A program made the position numbers and the translations under genes. A stretch of 64,000 nucleotides of DNA from a virus. This document shows, piece after piece, positions 38,853 through 48,853 of this stretch; position 1 is the stretch's first letter, and each line of letters starts with the position of its first letter. Location of the stretch: IMG/VR virus record IMGVR_UViG_3300035180_000246, positions 1 to 64,000 of that record; one strand, written 5' to 3'. The notes under the pieces are model-generated. The model ran no database searches, was not told the origin of the DNA, and was given only the letters and a program-made list of their open reading frames with translations.

Positions 38853-39281
38853 ATGGCTACAGAAAATAATAACATTTACACAGATGATGGTAGTGTCAGT
38901 ACAAATAATGGTACTATTGATGGGGAAAATGTAGCTTGCGTTTTTACAGAAAAGCCAACATGTATAGATGCTAATAGAAAATCTAGAAGCATATCAACTA
39001 CAAATTTAAGTAATAATAGGTACTCTAACTACAGGCAAGGTGTCTATTATACTGTAACAAAATTTCAAACAAGTGGTACTGATACTCTAGTAGATTACGA
39101 ATATAGTCGCTTATTTGCTAAAATTTTAGATGTGTTTTTTATCCATAAAAACTCAAATGTACTATCAGATGATCAGTTAAAATTATTATCAAAGTTTGCT
39201 GATACTAGTTACAATACTTTTACTATGCCGTTAGATGTTATACGTCTAGATCAATTCTTAGGAGCATTCCGTGAATACTAA
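38853..39281 (+). CDS. Hypothetical virion-associated protein, 142 aa
   Basis: The start at 38853 follows the stop of the gene before; an in-frame ATG at 38823 lies inside it. Asn/Thr/Ser-rich (NNNIYTDDGSVSTNNGTIDG) with a helical C-terminus. It overlaps the fibre gene by 11 nt. Likely a tail or neck part; not recognised. Confidence 0.55.
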   Translation: MATENNNIYTDDGSVSTNNGTIDGENVACVFTEKPTCIDANRKSRSISTTNLSNNRYSNYRQGVYYTVTKFQTSGTDTLVDYEYSRLFAKILDVFFIHKNSNVLSDDQLKLLSKFADTSYNTFTMPLDVIRLDQFLGAFREY

Positions 39282-40770
39282 TAGCTTTATTACCAATGTA
39301 AATATACTGGTAGATAATTTAGAAGAAATAGCATCTTTTAACTATTTGAGCAGTAACAAAAAAACTCTAGATGACTTTGTAGCAAGTGGTGTTTCAGAGT
39401 ACTTACCTTTAGTTGAAGATCTAGTTAAAGGAACTTATAAAGGCAATAGACAAATACAATTAAACATCTATCGTAACCTTCCTATAAATGTACAAACTGA
39501 CTTAGAAAGCTTTTTTAATCAGTATTTAGTCAACAATATAAATACTGAAATTGACTATAGTCACTATGTACCAGAGCTGACTCAATATAAAGCTGTCAAA
39601 TTTGTGCTACTTGATAACTCAATAGTTACTTATAACTTCGATAGTGTAAGTGCTAATACAAGTTCTATAGCTACAATATTCGACCAAATAGGTCTAGCTT
39701 TGACATCAAATTCCAATGTAATTATTAATACTAGTAAGGCTTTAATACGTAATTACACTTTAGATTTTAGTGCTGTACTCTATGATCATTTAAACCAATT
39801 TAGCAATATACAGCAAATTTTATTGATTACATCTGACAACTCTGTACAAACTTTTGATTGGAGTTCTTCGACTTCTTCTGTAGAATACTTGTCTGGTAAC
39901 CTCGATGAAATCATTAATGTAGTAGTACCTACAATCGTAAATACTAAAAATGAAATTCAAATTATTGCTGATAATGCCACTGCTGCGGTAAATGCTGCTG
40001 ATGCTTCAATTACTCAAAGTACTATTGCGCTAAATGCCTCTACTACTGCACTGAATGCCGCTGATGTCTTAATTAGTGAAAGTACTGCTGCAGTAAACTC
40101 TTCTAATGATTTATTAGCTGCTGCTAACACTTTAATTAATACAAGCACTACTACGCTTGCTTCCTACACTACTGTGTTAAATACCAGTACTACTGCATTA
40201 AGTACTGCTAATAGTGAATTAGCATCATCTACTACTGCAGTAAATACTGCTAATACTTTGATTGTTGAAAGCACTACTGCGGTAAATGCTTCTAACGTTT
40301 TAATCAGTGAGAGTACTGCTGCATTAGACGCTTATACTGCTGCGCTAAATGCTTCTAATACAACAGTAGATGCCTTAAATAGTAATATGGGTAATTTGGT
40401 TAACTATACTGCTACAAGTGTTACAGTGTCGTCTAACAGTTCTCATATAGTGTTAATCACTAATAGTGTTCCTTCTTGGTACATGGTTTACAGTTTGAGT
40501 GCAGTACCATCAGATGTCCAAGCTAACTATACTATAAGCATTTATAATGGTGATGCTTCTCAAAGTTCTGTAGTAAATGATACAAGTAATCTGTCATATC
40601 TATCGTCTAACAATTCAGGAGAATTGCTAGATAATATTCCTTTTGCAGTTATTGGATCTTCTGCCACTAAAAGTATCGTTATCAATAATAGTAGTGGTGT
40701 AAGTAATACTTTTAATATTGTTTTAGCTGCTACTAGATACGATGTACCATCAACGACAGTGGTAATTTAA
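39271..40770 (+). CDS. Tail fibre protein with repetitive coiled stalk
   Basis: Starts with GTG, 6 nt after AGGAG. The 499-residue protein has a globular N-terminal ~220 residues, then about 140 residues of imperfect repeats rich in Ala, Ser, Thr and Asn (SESTAAVNSSNDLLAAANTL, STTALSTANSELASSTTAVN), the sign of a trimeric stalk, and a beta-rich head (SHIVLITNSVPSWYMVYSLS). The repeated DNA at 39960-40380 could recombine and change the stalk length. Probably binds the cell surface or joins the spike encoded next. Confidence 0.75.
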   Translation: MNTNSFITNVNILVDNLEEIASFNYLSSNKKTLDDFVASGVSEYLPLVEDLVKGTYKGNRQIQLNIYRNLPINVQTDLESFFNQYLVNNINTEIDYSHYVPELTQYKAVKFVLLDNSIVTYNFDSVSANTSSIATIFDQIGLALTSNSNVIINTSKALIRNYTLDFSAVLYDHLNQFSNIQQILLITSDNSVQTFDWSSSTSSVEYLSGNLDEIINVVVPTIVNTKNEIQIIADNATAAVNAADASITQSTIALNASTTALNAADVLISESTAAVNSSNDLLAAANTLINTSTTTLASYTTVLNTSTTALSTANSELASSTTAVNTANTLIVESTTAVNASNVLISESTAALDAYTAALNASNTTVDALNSNMGNLVNYTATSVTVSSNSSHIVLITNSVPSWYMVYSLSAVPSDVQANYTISIYNGDASQSSVVNDTSNLSYLSSNNSGELLDNIPFAVIGSSATKSIVINNSSGVSNTFNIVLAATRYDVPSTTVVI

Positions 40771-40771
40771 T

Positions 40772-43700
40772 ATGAGTAGTTATTTAGATAAGTTATGCGT
40801 TTATAGTGATAAGTATAGAGCTGGACAGGATTTAATTAATTTAAGATTAGCGTATAAAGAGTTAATCGAAATAAGTTTTCCTGCAAACTTTAGCTATCCA
40901 AACACCACTGCCGTAGTTCAATCAGACTGGGTTACGGATGTAGATCAAACTTTGTCTGCTTCTATTCGAGAGAAAAGAACTTTCTGTACTAAAGGTAAAG
41001 CTATTGTAAATTTTACTGGTACTACATGTATTATTAGAGTAGGTATATCTTATGGTTGGGGGGATGCGGATGTCTATATTGATGGTGTAAAACCATCTAC
41101 AATTACTAACGTAGTTAGTCCCTTAGATACTGTATCTTCAAATGAGACTGTCAATGTCAATACTGGATATTACGATTACGTACTAGCAGACAATTTACTA
41201 TCAGGGCAGCATACACTTGAATTGTATGTTAATAACAGTGCAGGTGTTCCTTTCGTATTTACATGTGTAAAATACACGGATAATACTAGCAGTAGTTTAG
41301 TTTTGAACTTACCTTCACCTATGTATGTAAATCCTTATGTAAATTTAGATGCATATGGCAATACTCAACTTGCTACAGAACATGCTAAACAGTTGTATAA
41401 TTTGTGCAATTCTCATAGTAATAACGTAAATATAAAGATACAAAACCTAACTTCAAATAGTATTTATAATACAAACATAACTTTAATTAGTAATCCATCT
41501 ATAGATTATTTAAATTTTGGACTTGATGCCGTTTCTGGAGAAGTATTAAGTGTACAAGCTTACCCTACAAATACTTTAACTTTTGCTTCAGATAGTACTC
41601 TACTAAATGATACTACTATTACAACTGGCATTAGTGTTTTACCTCAGTATGTAACAACATTTAATAACCAATCTATATACCTTCAATTGTCTGCTGAATA
41701 TCCAGATCCTAATGGAAGTATTATACGAACTAATGCTACTATTGTACCTTTGGATTCAAGCCTTGTTACATATACAGGTAGTTGGAGTTATGATAATGAC
41801 TTTAGCGAAAAACGTTATTATGCTGATACCTCTAGTGCTAGATTCTCGTTTTCAGCTAAGGGTACTCTAACTATTAGAGTTCAGAAAGATTGGGGTTGGG
41901 GAAAATTTACTGTATATAAGGATGGTGTTTTATTTTCTAACGCATCAACTTTAACGTGTGGTGCTGATACAGATCCTTCACCATATTTTGAAGATATTGT
42001 TGTAGGAGATTTAGGGTCGAGTTTGTGTACTGTACAGGTAAGAAACGCAGCAAATAATACTGTTGTGTTTACAGGTGTTAAGTACGAATATAACGCTACA
42101 TTTACTAGTGTTATCGAGAATATAACAGTTAATGCAAATTTACTACATGTACCGAACTATACTCCTTACGAGTATTCTCAAGTATTGCCACACATAATCG
42201 ATGGTAAAGTTTCCATTGGTAGTGTTGATATGTCTAGCAAAACTACTGATTTAACTATACCAGCTATTAGTAATTACGAACAACCTTTAAAAACTTCTGT
42301 AGATGTTTACGTAAGATTTCCTTCATATAATATTTGTTATATGGGTGGTTTTGATAAAGAGTTAAGTACCTACGATTTAGTAGTAACAGATCCTTATGCT
42401 ACATCAAACAGTAAAGTTGATGCTTATCATAAAGCTGGCTGTAAGGTTATGTTGTATATATCTTTTGGTGAAGAAGATGCAGTAAATACTAAATTATATG
42501 ATTTTGCAAATACTAGCGTAGAACCTTGGAGTGTTTCTACAGCAGGATCTGATGTAGGTAATTCAGGTCCAGGTGGGTATGCTAGTTACTACTGTAAAGA
42601 TAACGATAATTTCTCAGAAATCAGTGAATGCACGCATGACAACTCTAGATCAGGTACAAAAACTTGCAGTATAAACAGAAGTGAATATTTTTCTGGTTTA
42701 GGCAGATGTTCTAAAATTTGCACCAAAGATTCTGTTAATGGTTACGTTACTTACAGTGCAGGAGGTAATTGTGGTGGAGGGTATAACTCAACCAATTACT
42801 GGAGTAGAGATGCTATGTCAGCATGTAGTAACTCTTCCTGCCCTCAATACATACCTAATAATCATAAATGTCCTGTATACGAAGGTGGTGCAGGTTGGGG
42901 TCAAGATTTTTCAGTTGTAACTGTAAACTTTCCAGATCAAAACGGTATTTGGGGTTCTAGTTTTATTAATGCAGGAAATATCAATTGGCACAATAGAATA
43001 CTAAAATACTATCTACCAATTATATTTGGTCCTAGACAAAGTCCTGTAACTTTTACAGCTACACTACTTTCTGTAGATTCAGGTGGTGGAGCTAATAGTG
43101 GGTTAGGTTTTAGAGTCCCATACATTAGTGAGAGTGCTAGTACTAGCTACCCTGATGGTAGACAGGGATATTTTCCTGTGGATACCGATGAACCCCTAGA
43201 AATTAAGTACGGTAATGTTGTTTTAGTAAAAGATTTAGATTATAGCTACAATACCAAATTAGGTACATTTGTAGTTCAATCTGGTGCCTCTGGTTTAACA
43301 CTAAAGGCAGGTGATCAATTAACTGTAACTTTAACTTATTTTTCTCCAAATGCAGATGGTGTATTTATGGATACTATGGATAGTGTAGATATATATCCTT
43401 CTACAAATTATCAGACTGGTATGGTAGATCTTGTAAGTAAAGTACGTATAAGTTGGTCTAACAAAGAAATTTGTTCTAATAGAGGATTCACCGTTCTAGG
43501 TAGTACTGTTAAAGATATTAATTACGTTATGGCAGAAAGTATTCGTTCTGAGTATAATTGGAGTACAGGTCAGTATTACACAATTACAGATCCTGAAACT
43601 GTTGCCTATAATCAAGGTATAATCGATCAGCTAAGAGCACTAAGACAAAATCATGTATTTGATGTACTATCTTTAAATTATGCAGCTGATGATTCTTCTG

Positions 43701-43867
43701 GTGATACAATAAGAGAATCAAATACATTAGCAGATTATCAAGATGGGTTTTTATCAGCTACTGCTAATATTTTACTAAATAATGTTTTACCTTTTAAACC
43801 AGTCAATTTAGCTAATTTAAGAATAAAAACTAACTTATTTACAAAAGTAGGTGAATATGAGCAGTAA
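40772..43867 (+). CDS. Tail spike with GH114/TM1410-like glycosidase barrel
   Basis: A 1031-residue multi-domain protein. Two related beta modules come first (VGISYGWGDADVYIDGVKPS near 90, VQKDWGWGKFTVYKDGVLFS near 375, each ending in FTCVKY/FTGVKY). From about 512 a TIM-barrel pattern like GH114 (endo-alpha-1,4-polygalactosaminidase): YDLVVTDPYA, KVMLYISFGEEDA, DGVFMDTMDSVD near 861, GFTVLG ... NYVMAESIRSEY, VFDVLSLNYAAD. A Cys-rich insertion (9 Cys, residues ~606-702) interrupts it. The enzyme probably cuts a galactosamine-containing surface polysaccharide of the host. Confidence 0.72.
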   Translation: MSSYLDKLCVYSDKYRAGQDLINLRLAYKELIEISFPANFSYPNTTAVVQSDWVTDVDQTLSASIREKRTFCTKGKAIVNFTGTTCIIRVGISYGWGDADVYIDGVKPSTITNVVSPLDTVSSNETVNVNTGYYDYVLADNLLSGQHTLELYVNNSAGVPFVFTCVKYTDNTSSSLVLNLPSPMYVNPYVNLDAYGNTQLATEHAKQLYNLCNSHSNNVNIKIQNLTSNSIYNTNITLISNPSIDYLNFGLDAVSGEVLSVQAYPTNTLTFASDSTLLNDTTITTGISVLPQYVTTFNNQSIYLQLSAEYPDPNGSIIRTNATIVPLDSSLVTYTGSWSYDNDFSEKRYYADTSSARFSFSAKGTLTIRVQKDWGWGKFTVYKDGVLFSNASTLTCGADTDPSPYFEDIVVGDLGSSLCTVQVRNAANNTVVFTGVKYEYNATFTSVIENITVNANLLHVPNYTPYEYSQVLPHIIDGKVSIGSVDMSSKTTDLTIPAISNYEQPLKTSVDVYVRFPSYNICYMGGFDKELSTYDLVVTDPYATSNSKVDAYHKAGCKVMLYISFGEEDAVNTKLYDFANTSVEPWSVSTAGSDVGNSGPGGYASYYCKDNDNFSEISECTHDNSRSGTKTCSINRSEYFSGLGRCSKICTKDSVNGYVTYSAGGNCGGGYNSTNYWSRDAMSACSNSSCPQYIPNNHKCPVYEGGAGWGQDFSVVTVNFPDQNGIWGSSFINAGNINWHNRILKYYLPIIFGPRQSPVTFTATLLSVDSGGGANSGLGFRVPYISESASTSYPDGRQGYFPVDTDEPLEIKYGNVVLVKDLDYSYNTKLGTFVVQSGASGLTLKAGDQLTVTLTYFSPNADGVFMDTMDSVDIYPSTNYQTGMVDLVSKVRISWSNKEICSNRGFTVLGSTVKDINYVMAESIRSEYNWSTGQYYTITDPETVAYNQGIIDQLRALRQNHVFDVLSLNYAADDSSGDTIRESNTLADYQDGFLSATANILLNNVLPFKPVNLANLRIKTNLFTKVGEYEQ

Positions 43868-44132
43868 CTTTAATCCGTTTTTTACATCTGTACCTTTAGT
43901 AATTCAGTATGTTACTACAACTGTATTAGATAACGGTACTGCAAATCCTACTGTAGTTCAGACATCTTTTAACAATACTAACAGGGTATGGGTAAGGTTG
44001 CCTAATTCTAGACTGTATCCAAGCATTCCTAAAGATTTCGACATAATTGCGAGCATAAGTACACAAGGTAGGGGTAGCATACCTGATGTTATTCAGACTA
44101 ACAAACTTAAACCTTATATGGCTAATACCTAA
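43857..44132 (+). CDS. Hypothetical tail protein, 91 aa
   Basis: Overlaps the spike end by 11 nt; ATG at 43857 with AGGTG ahead (a GTG at 43851 is the alternative). Beta-rich, with PLVIQYVTTTVLDNGTANPT and RVWVRLPNSRLYPSIPKDFD. Probably a small tail or spike-accessory protein. Confidence 0.55.
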   Translation: MSSNFNPFFTSVPLVIQYVTTTVLDNGTANPTVVQTSFNNTNRVWVRLPNSRLYPSIPKDFDIIASISTQGRGSIPDVIQTNKLKPYMANT

Positions 44133-44134
44133 TT

Positions 44135-44449
44135 ATGGAAATAATTACACATAGAATAGGCAGTACTTTTGAATTGCAATGTCAATATACGGATACTAGT
44201 AATCTACCTATTGATATTACAAGCATTGCCATTAAGAGCCAGATTAGAGATTCTACTAATAAACTTATAGCAAACTGTACAGTAACTATAGTAGATCCAG
44301 CATTGGGTAAATTTACTATGAGAGTAAGTAATACTTCAAATTGGCCTGTAGCTAAGCTTTCTCAAGACATTCAATATGTACTATCTGATGGTAGAACTAT
44401 TATTACTACTCCTTTTACTATCTATACTGTAGCATCTGTAACAGTATGA
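44135..44449 (+). CDS. Ig-like tail accessory protein, 104 aa
   Basis: Pattern of a small immunoglobulin-like beta sandwich often found next to tail fibres (RIGSTFELQCQYTDTSNLPI, DITSIAIKSQIRD, GKFTMRVSN, DIQYVLSDGRTIITTPFTIY). Overlaps the next gene by 4 nt. Role probably structural. Confidence 0.6.
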   Translation: MEIITHRIGSTFELQCQYTDTSNLPIDITSIAIKSQIRDSTNKLIANCTVTIVDPALGKFTMRVSNTSNWPVAKLSQDIQYVLSDGRTIITTPFTIYTVASVTV

Positions 44450-44883
44450 GTGATTTACTTAGTCTTACTTCGGTATTCCATTCAGACAGTAATGTCAATT
44501 TAGTTGTTAGTACAAATAATACTGAAGTACATACCACAGAATACCCTACTAAACTAACTTTACTAGATACCGCTAAAACTTCTATACTAGTTGGTACTAC
44601 CAATATAGTAGTAACTTCAAGTCTTACGGGTTCTCAAGGCCCTAAAGGAGATAAAGGAGATAAAGGGGACAAAGGAGATAGTTCTGTAATTCCTCTACTA
44701 GATGCTGCTTTTATCTACGGTGGTGGTAGATTGATTAGAGTAAACTACGCAGATGGTTCTTATAGGAATTTTACGTATTTAGGTGATAAGTTAGTACAGG
44801 TAATCTATACTAAAGGTTCTATAAACGAAACAAGAACTCTAAATTACTTAGGTGATATTCTTGTTAGTGTAGTAAATACTTAA
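44446..44883 (+). CDS. Collagen-like tail protein, 145 aa
   Basis: A short collagen-type run GPKGDKGDKGDKGD (residues ~65-78) joins an N-terminal beta domain to a C-terminal repeat (YADGSYRNFTYLGDKLVQVI, NETRTLNYLGDILVSVV). The repeat of L-x-Y-L-G-D looks like a small beta-solenoid or trimer tip. Such Gly-x-y segments form triple helices in phage fibres. Confidence 0.65.
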   Translation: MSDLLSLTSVFHSDSNVNLVVSTNNTEVHTTEYPTKLTLLDTAKTSILVGTTNIVVTSSLTGSQGPKGDKGDKGDKGDSSVIPLLDAAFIYGGGRLIRVNYADGSYRNFTYLGDKLVQVIYTKGSINETRTLNYLGDILVSVVNT

Positions 44884-44898
44884 TAAAGGCTAATATAA

Positions 44899-47484
44899 AT
44901 GGCAACTTTTACCATCACATCTACTCAAAATATTGATGCTCTCACAAGCAAAGCTGGTGGTGATTTATACAATATTAATGGTGGCACTCTTACTATTGAT
45001 CAACATAGTAGATTTGGGTTAAACAATAATAACTCAAGTGCTACTGCTGCAACTTCAATGGGTAATATTACTATTTCCGCTACGTTAGGTGGTACATGTA
45101 ATATTGATGGTAGAAATGTAAGGTTAATTCCATTTAATAACGGTAGTGGTACTATACCAGCATTAAATTCTACAGTTACTCAAGGAAGTGCTAGTGGATT
45201 ATTAATGTGTGTTTATAGTTCATTAACTGCCGCACCGCTTGTAAACGGTGGTACTATGCCTACTACAGGCTGGATAATGATTAAACAATGGAATAGTACA
45301 GAGTATGTATCAGGAGTATTAACACTATCTGGGGTTACATCGAGTGCTACAGGGGCAAGTACCGTTGGATTCTTAGAGATCATGGGAGATGAGGCATCTA
45401 CGGTCACTGGTTATAGACTAGGATCGTTTAACGTCTATGGTGCTTGGTATTCTGTCGGTACTACTAACGGCACATCTAACCAAACTATGCAGATACCTAA
45501 CAATGGTACACTGAAACATATTGCTGGTGTTTTTATCGAGAAAACTGCTGGTGCTGGAGACTATGAGTTTTATCCTAATGCAGGTACTGCCACAACTGTT
45601 GGAACTGAAGCAGCCAGAGGTAAGGTAGTTTGGATTGATAACACAGGATTAGTGCGTATTGGTAACTCTGGTTCTGCTACAAATGGTTATACTCCACCTT
45701 CTGGACTTGCTGTTGTTGTAGGTAATGTGTTTTTCTGTAATTGTACAACAGCAGCAAGAAATGCAGTAGCGATTCCAAATGCTACATTAGCAACAAGATA
45801 TGACTTTACATCTACTGGTGGTGGTGTTGTTAATATAGATAAGTGTAATATGGAATGGTATCTATCGCTTACTCAACCTTACTCAGTGGCCTTATCAAAT
45901 AGTGGATTTGTAGATGCCATTTATCTTGATGAGATAGCCACACCAGTTTCATTTTCAAAAATTGGTGTGGGTAATAAGCCAACAACAGCATTATCAACTC
46001 CAGGTTTAACAATATTGTTTTGTTCTGCTGGTGGGACTATGTCTGATTGTGTGTTTGCTAGGGTGGATCTTGCCATTTCTGGTGCATATACTTCGGTAAT
46101 ACAAGATATTGCTGGATTTACTTTTAATAATTGTACAATTAGGGCAAATACCAACCAAGCAAATGCTACTGTTTACTCGATCTATGGAACTCGCATAACT
46201 AACTGCACATTTAATAATACAAATATTATAGAAGCATCAATTCAGTTAAGTATGTGCGATACTGCAACATTTAATAACACTTCATTCGTTAATGGAGTAT
46301 CAGGTACAACATCAACTACTTATACAACATACGTATGGTATTTAATGTCAACGACTAAAAATTGTACACTTAATGGGCTATCTTTACCCGTTGCAAATAA
46401 TCAACCATATACCGCAATATTGTATGGAAGTTATGGATGTTCTAATATAAAACTAAGAAATATAGGGACAAGAACATCGCCATTATCATTAGGTACAACA
46501 AATGCTTGTGGCTACATTTATAATACAACAAATAACTGTTCAAGTTTCAAAATACAAAGAGTTTATGTGAGTAACACCAGAACAGGTATTGGATCTAGTG
46601 ATAACTCGTGTCATGATTGTACCGAACAAAACGTGTTTGGAGATTATGCCGATGCTACAGATGTAATGGCAATACTTAATCAAACAAGAATGGGTATGGG
46701 TGGTACTGGTGCTTTAACTGCTCAGTTATCAGTATATGGTACACACTGGATGGATTGCTTTACATCTACTACTGCTGGTCGTATTGCGGTATTGATGAAT
46801 GAGCCAACAGCAAGTACAACAGGTCAGGTATCACTAACAGGTGGTGCAGCATTTACATCTGCTGGTGGATTGTATATGCCAACTGTAGGGCAAAGTGCTA
46901 CATTTACAATGCCAAACTATTTGCTCGGACATACTCAATATGCTAATAGTGCTTTAGTAATGGGAAATGCCACTGCTACCAACTACAATTATAATTTTGC
47001 TATTAATAAAAATGATGGTGCTGGTTGGTCTATAATGACTACTGCAAACTATACCTCGACTACATTAGGTACAGCACTTAACGCGATAGGTGCGCTTGAT
47101 CCTAGTAAAGGGCATAAACTACAACTGAAGATAACCACAATTACTACAAACACAATATCAATTGCTTCTGTGTACATGCCTACAATAAGTACAGCTTCTG
47201 CACAAGATTATCAGTATCCATTAGACATTATTACTTTAACTTTAACTGGGTTAGTTCCTAATAGTGATATTGTTATTCTAGATACTGGTACTATAAATGA
47301 ACGAGTTAATGTGGATAGTAACCCAACTAATACATATAACTATGTATATTCTAGTACTGGTGCAGTAGATATTAAAGTGTATAAACAAGGATATGTTCCA
47401 TTCAGTATCCTAAATTATAGCTTAGGTACAACAGATACAAGTTTACCGATTCAGCAGATTATTGATAGAAACTTTTTAGCATAG
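44899..47484 (+). CDS. Large beta-helical tail protein
   Basis: An 861-residue protein rich in Thr, Asn, Ser and Gly with many short strands and N-x-x-F-N-N-T type turns (FNNCTIRANTNQANATVYSI, TFNNTSFVNGV), suggesting a right-handed beta-helix in the middle. The N-terminal ~130 residues (NIDALTSKAGGDLYNINGG) may bind the tail. A C-terminal Ig-like part (IITLTLTGLVPNSDIVILDT) follows. Could bind or cut a surface polysaccharide; no catalytic residues identified. Confidence 0.65.
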   Translation: MATFTITSTQNIDALTSKAGGDLYNINGGTLTIDQHSRFGLNNNNSSATAATSMGNITISATLGGTCNIDGRNVRLIPFNNGSGTIPALNSTVTQGSASGLLMCVYSSLTAAPLVNGGTMPTTGWIMIKQWNSTEYVSGVLTLSGVTSSATGASTVGFLEIMGDEASTVTGYRLGSFNVYGAWYSVGTTNGTSNQTMQIPNNGTLKHIAGVFIEKTAGAGDYEFYPNAGTATTVGTEAARGKVVWIDNTGLVRIGNSGSATNGYTPPSGLAVVVGNVFFCNCTTAARNAVAIPNATLATRYDFTSTGGGVVNIDKCNMEWYLSLTQPYSVALSNSGFVDAIYLDEIATPVSFSKIGVGNKPTTALSTPGLTILFCSAGGTMSDCVFARVDLAISGAYTSVIQDIAGFTFNNCTIRANTNQANATVYSIYGTRITNCTFNNTNIIEASIQLSMCDTATFNNTSFVNGVSGTTSTTYTTYVWYLMSTTKNCTLNGLSLPVANNQPYTAILYGSYGCSNIKLRNIGTRTSPLSLGTTNACGYIYNTTNNCSSFKIQRVYVSNTRTGIGSSDNSCHDCTEQNVFGDYADATDVMAILNQTRMGMGGTGALTAQLSVYGTHWMDCFTSTTAGRIAVLMNEPTASTTGQVSLTGGAAFTSAGGLYMPTVGQSATFTMPNYLLGHTQYANSALVMGNATATNYNYNFAINKNDGAGWSIMTTANYTSTTLGTALNAIGALDPSKGHKLQLKITTITTNTISIASVYMPTISTASAQDYQYPLDIITLTLTGLVPNSDIVILDTGTINERVNVDSNPTNTYNYVYSSTGAVDIKVYKQGYVPFSILNYSLGTTDTSLPIQQIIDRNFLA

Positions 47485-47497
47485 GGGATACATTTAA

Positions 47498-48844
47498 ATG
47501 GCAAAAATTACTGATGGTAATTTGTTAGTAGTAGGTACAGAAATTACCATTGATACTACTGCAAAAACTTTTACATTGAATCAATCAGGAAACTTGATTT
47601 ATAAAGACGGTGTAACATTGCAGGCACTCTACTCAAAGTTTATTAAACTTTGGGAAACAAGTTCTTATAACAAATACCCATTTCCAATGTATGTAATTGA
47701 TGCTAAATCAGGTCAGTTCCAGTTTGGTACAGATGGTGGTAGCTATAATGGTTGGAAGCCTGCTAATGATACAACACGTCAAGCATTGCGTGATGGTGGT
47801 TGGTCTGAATACGATAGTACTGGTAATCTAAATCGTCAACATGTAGGTATCGTATCGTTAGGTGATGTAAATACTGGTGCTCAATTGTACTATCAAAAAG
47901 TACAAAGTGGCGCACCTACTAACTTTACATTTACAGACGAAGTTAACGAGGGTATCCAGGTATTTGGTGATACCAATAATGGTAATTTTGATAGTCGTGT
48001 ATATTTCAAAGCATTTGCTAGAGAGTATGCTAAAAAGTATAAATCATCTACACTTGCCGATACAGCTCAATCAGGTACTGGTGCTTATACTGTAAACGTA
48101 CTTTTATCTAATGAAGACGATTTAAAAATTCAAGCACCTGATAATTCAATGACATCAGCACCATATAATAACGTTACTGTGACTTATTATACTACTGACC
48201 AGAATAAAGCAATCGGATCAGGCTCATATCCATTTAGAGTAGTTATTGATGGTAATGGGGCAACACTAGAGCAGATCTATACAAAAGCACAATACCTATT
48301 ACGCCAAACTACAGATATTGATTCTGGTACTGGTACAGTAATTGGTAAAACTGCTGATGAGTTATGCTATTTTGTAGGGGATACACTCGTTACTACTGCA
48401 GGTGTGTTTATTACTAACATCCAAGCAGCTGATATTAACAGAATTCAATTTACAGATTATACTGGCGTAGTCCGTACATACCCATTCAGTTCTGCTGGTA
48501 CAACTACATTTAATACACCATTAACTACTGCTGCTGCTGGTTATTACATTATGTATTTCTTGGATACTGTTACTGGTGATTATGGTACTTCTACTGCTAT
48601 CACTGTTAATGATGAAGATGGTATACCTATCCAAGGTACAATTACAGGTAGTTCATTACCATTTACATTTGATTATGATGGTAATACTCAAGGTGGTCGT
48701 ACTGCGGGTACTGATGCTCAAATTGTAATTGTAGCAGGTAACAAAGGTTATGCTAAACCTGTAGTTGTTCAGGGTACTATTACTCGTGCTAAAGGTATCA
48801 GTTTTGGTGCAGTAGCAGAAGCAGACCGTGCTTATATTGGGTAA
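47498..48844 (+). CDS. Tail structural protein, 448 aa
   Basis: Begins with short strands (NLLVVGTEITIDTTAKTFTL), has a Tyr/Trp-rich middle (DGGWSEYDSTGNLNRQHVGI, SRVYFKAFAREYAKKY), then an Ig-like C-terminal part. It belongs with the proteins before and after as a tail group of ordinary phage type. Similar length to N4 gp65 (tail sheath), but the similarity is not shown. Confidence 0.6.
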   Translation: MAKITDGNLLVVGTEITIDTTAKTFTLNQSGNLIYKDGVTLQALYSKFIKLWETSSYNKYPFPMYVIDAKSGQFQFGTDGGSYNGWKPANDTTRQALRDGGWSEYDSTGNLNRQHVGIVSLGDVNTGAQLYYQKVQSGAPTNFTFTDEVNEGIQVFGDTNNGNFDSRVYFKAFAREYAKKYKSSTLADTAQSGTGAYTVNVLLSNEDDLKIQAPDNSMTSAPYNNVTVTYYTTDQNKAIGSGSYPFRVVIDGNGATLEQIYTKAQYLLRQTTDIDSGTGTVIGKTADELCYFVGDTLVTTAGVFITNIQAADINRIQFTDYTGVVRTYPFSSAGTTTFNTPLTTAAAGYYIMYFLDTVTGDYGTSTAITVNDEDGIPIQGTITGSSLPFTFDYDGNTQGGRTAGTDAQIVIVAGNKGYAKPVVVQGTITRAKGISFGAVAEADRAYIG

Positions 48845-48853
48845 ATAAGTTAT

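Noticed and set aside
39960-40380. Regular repeats that look like a CRISPR-like array
   Set aside because: They lie in frame in the fibre gene, have no fixed spacer, and translate to Ser/Thr/Ala/Asn stalk repeats.
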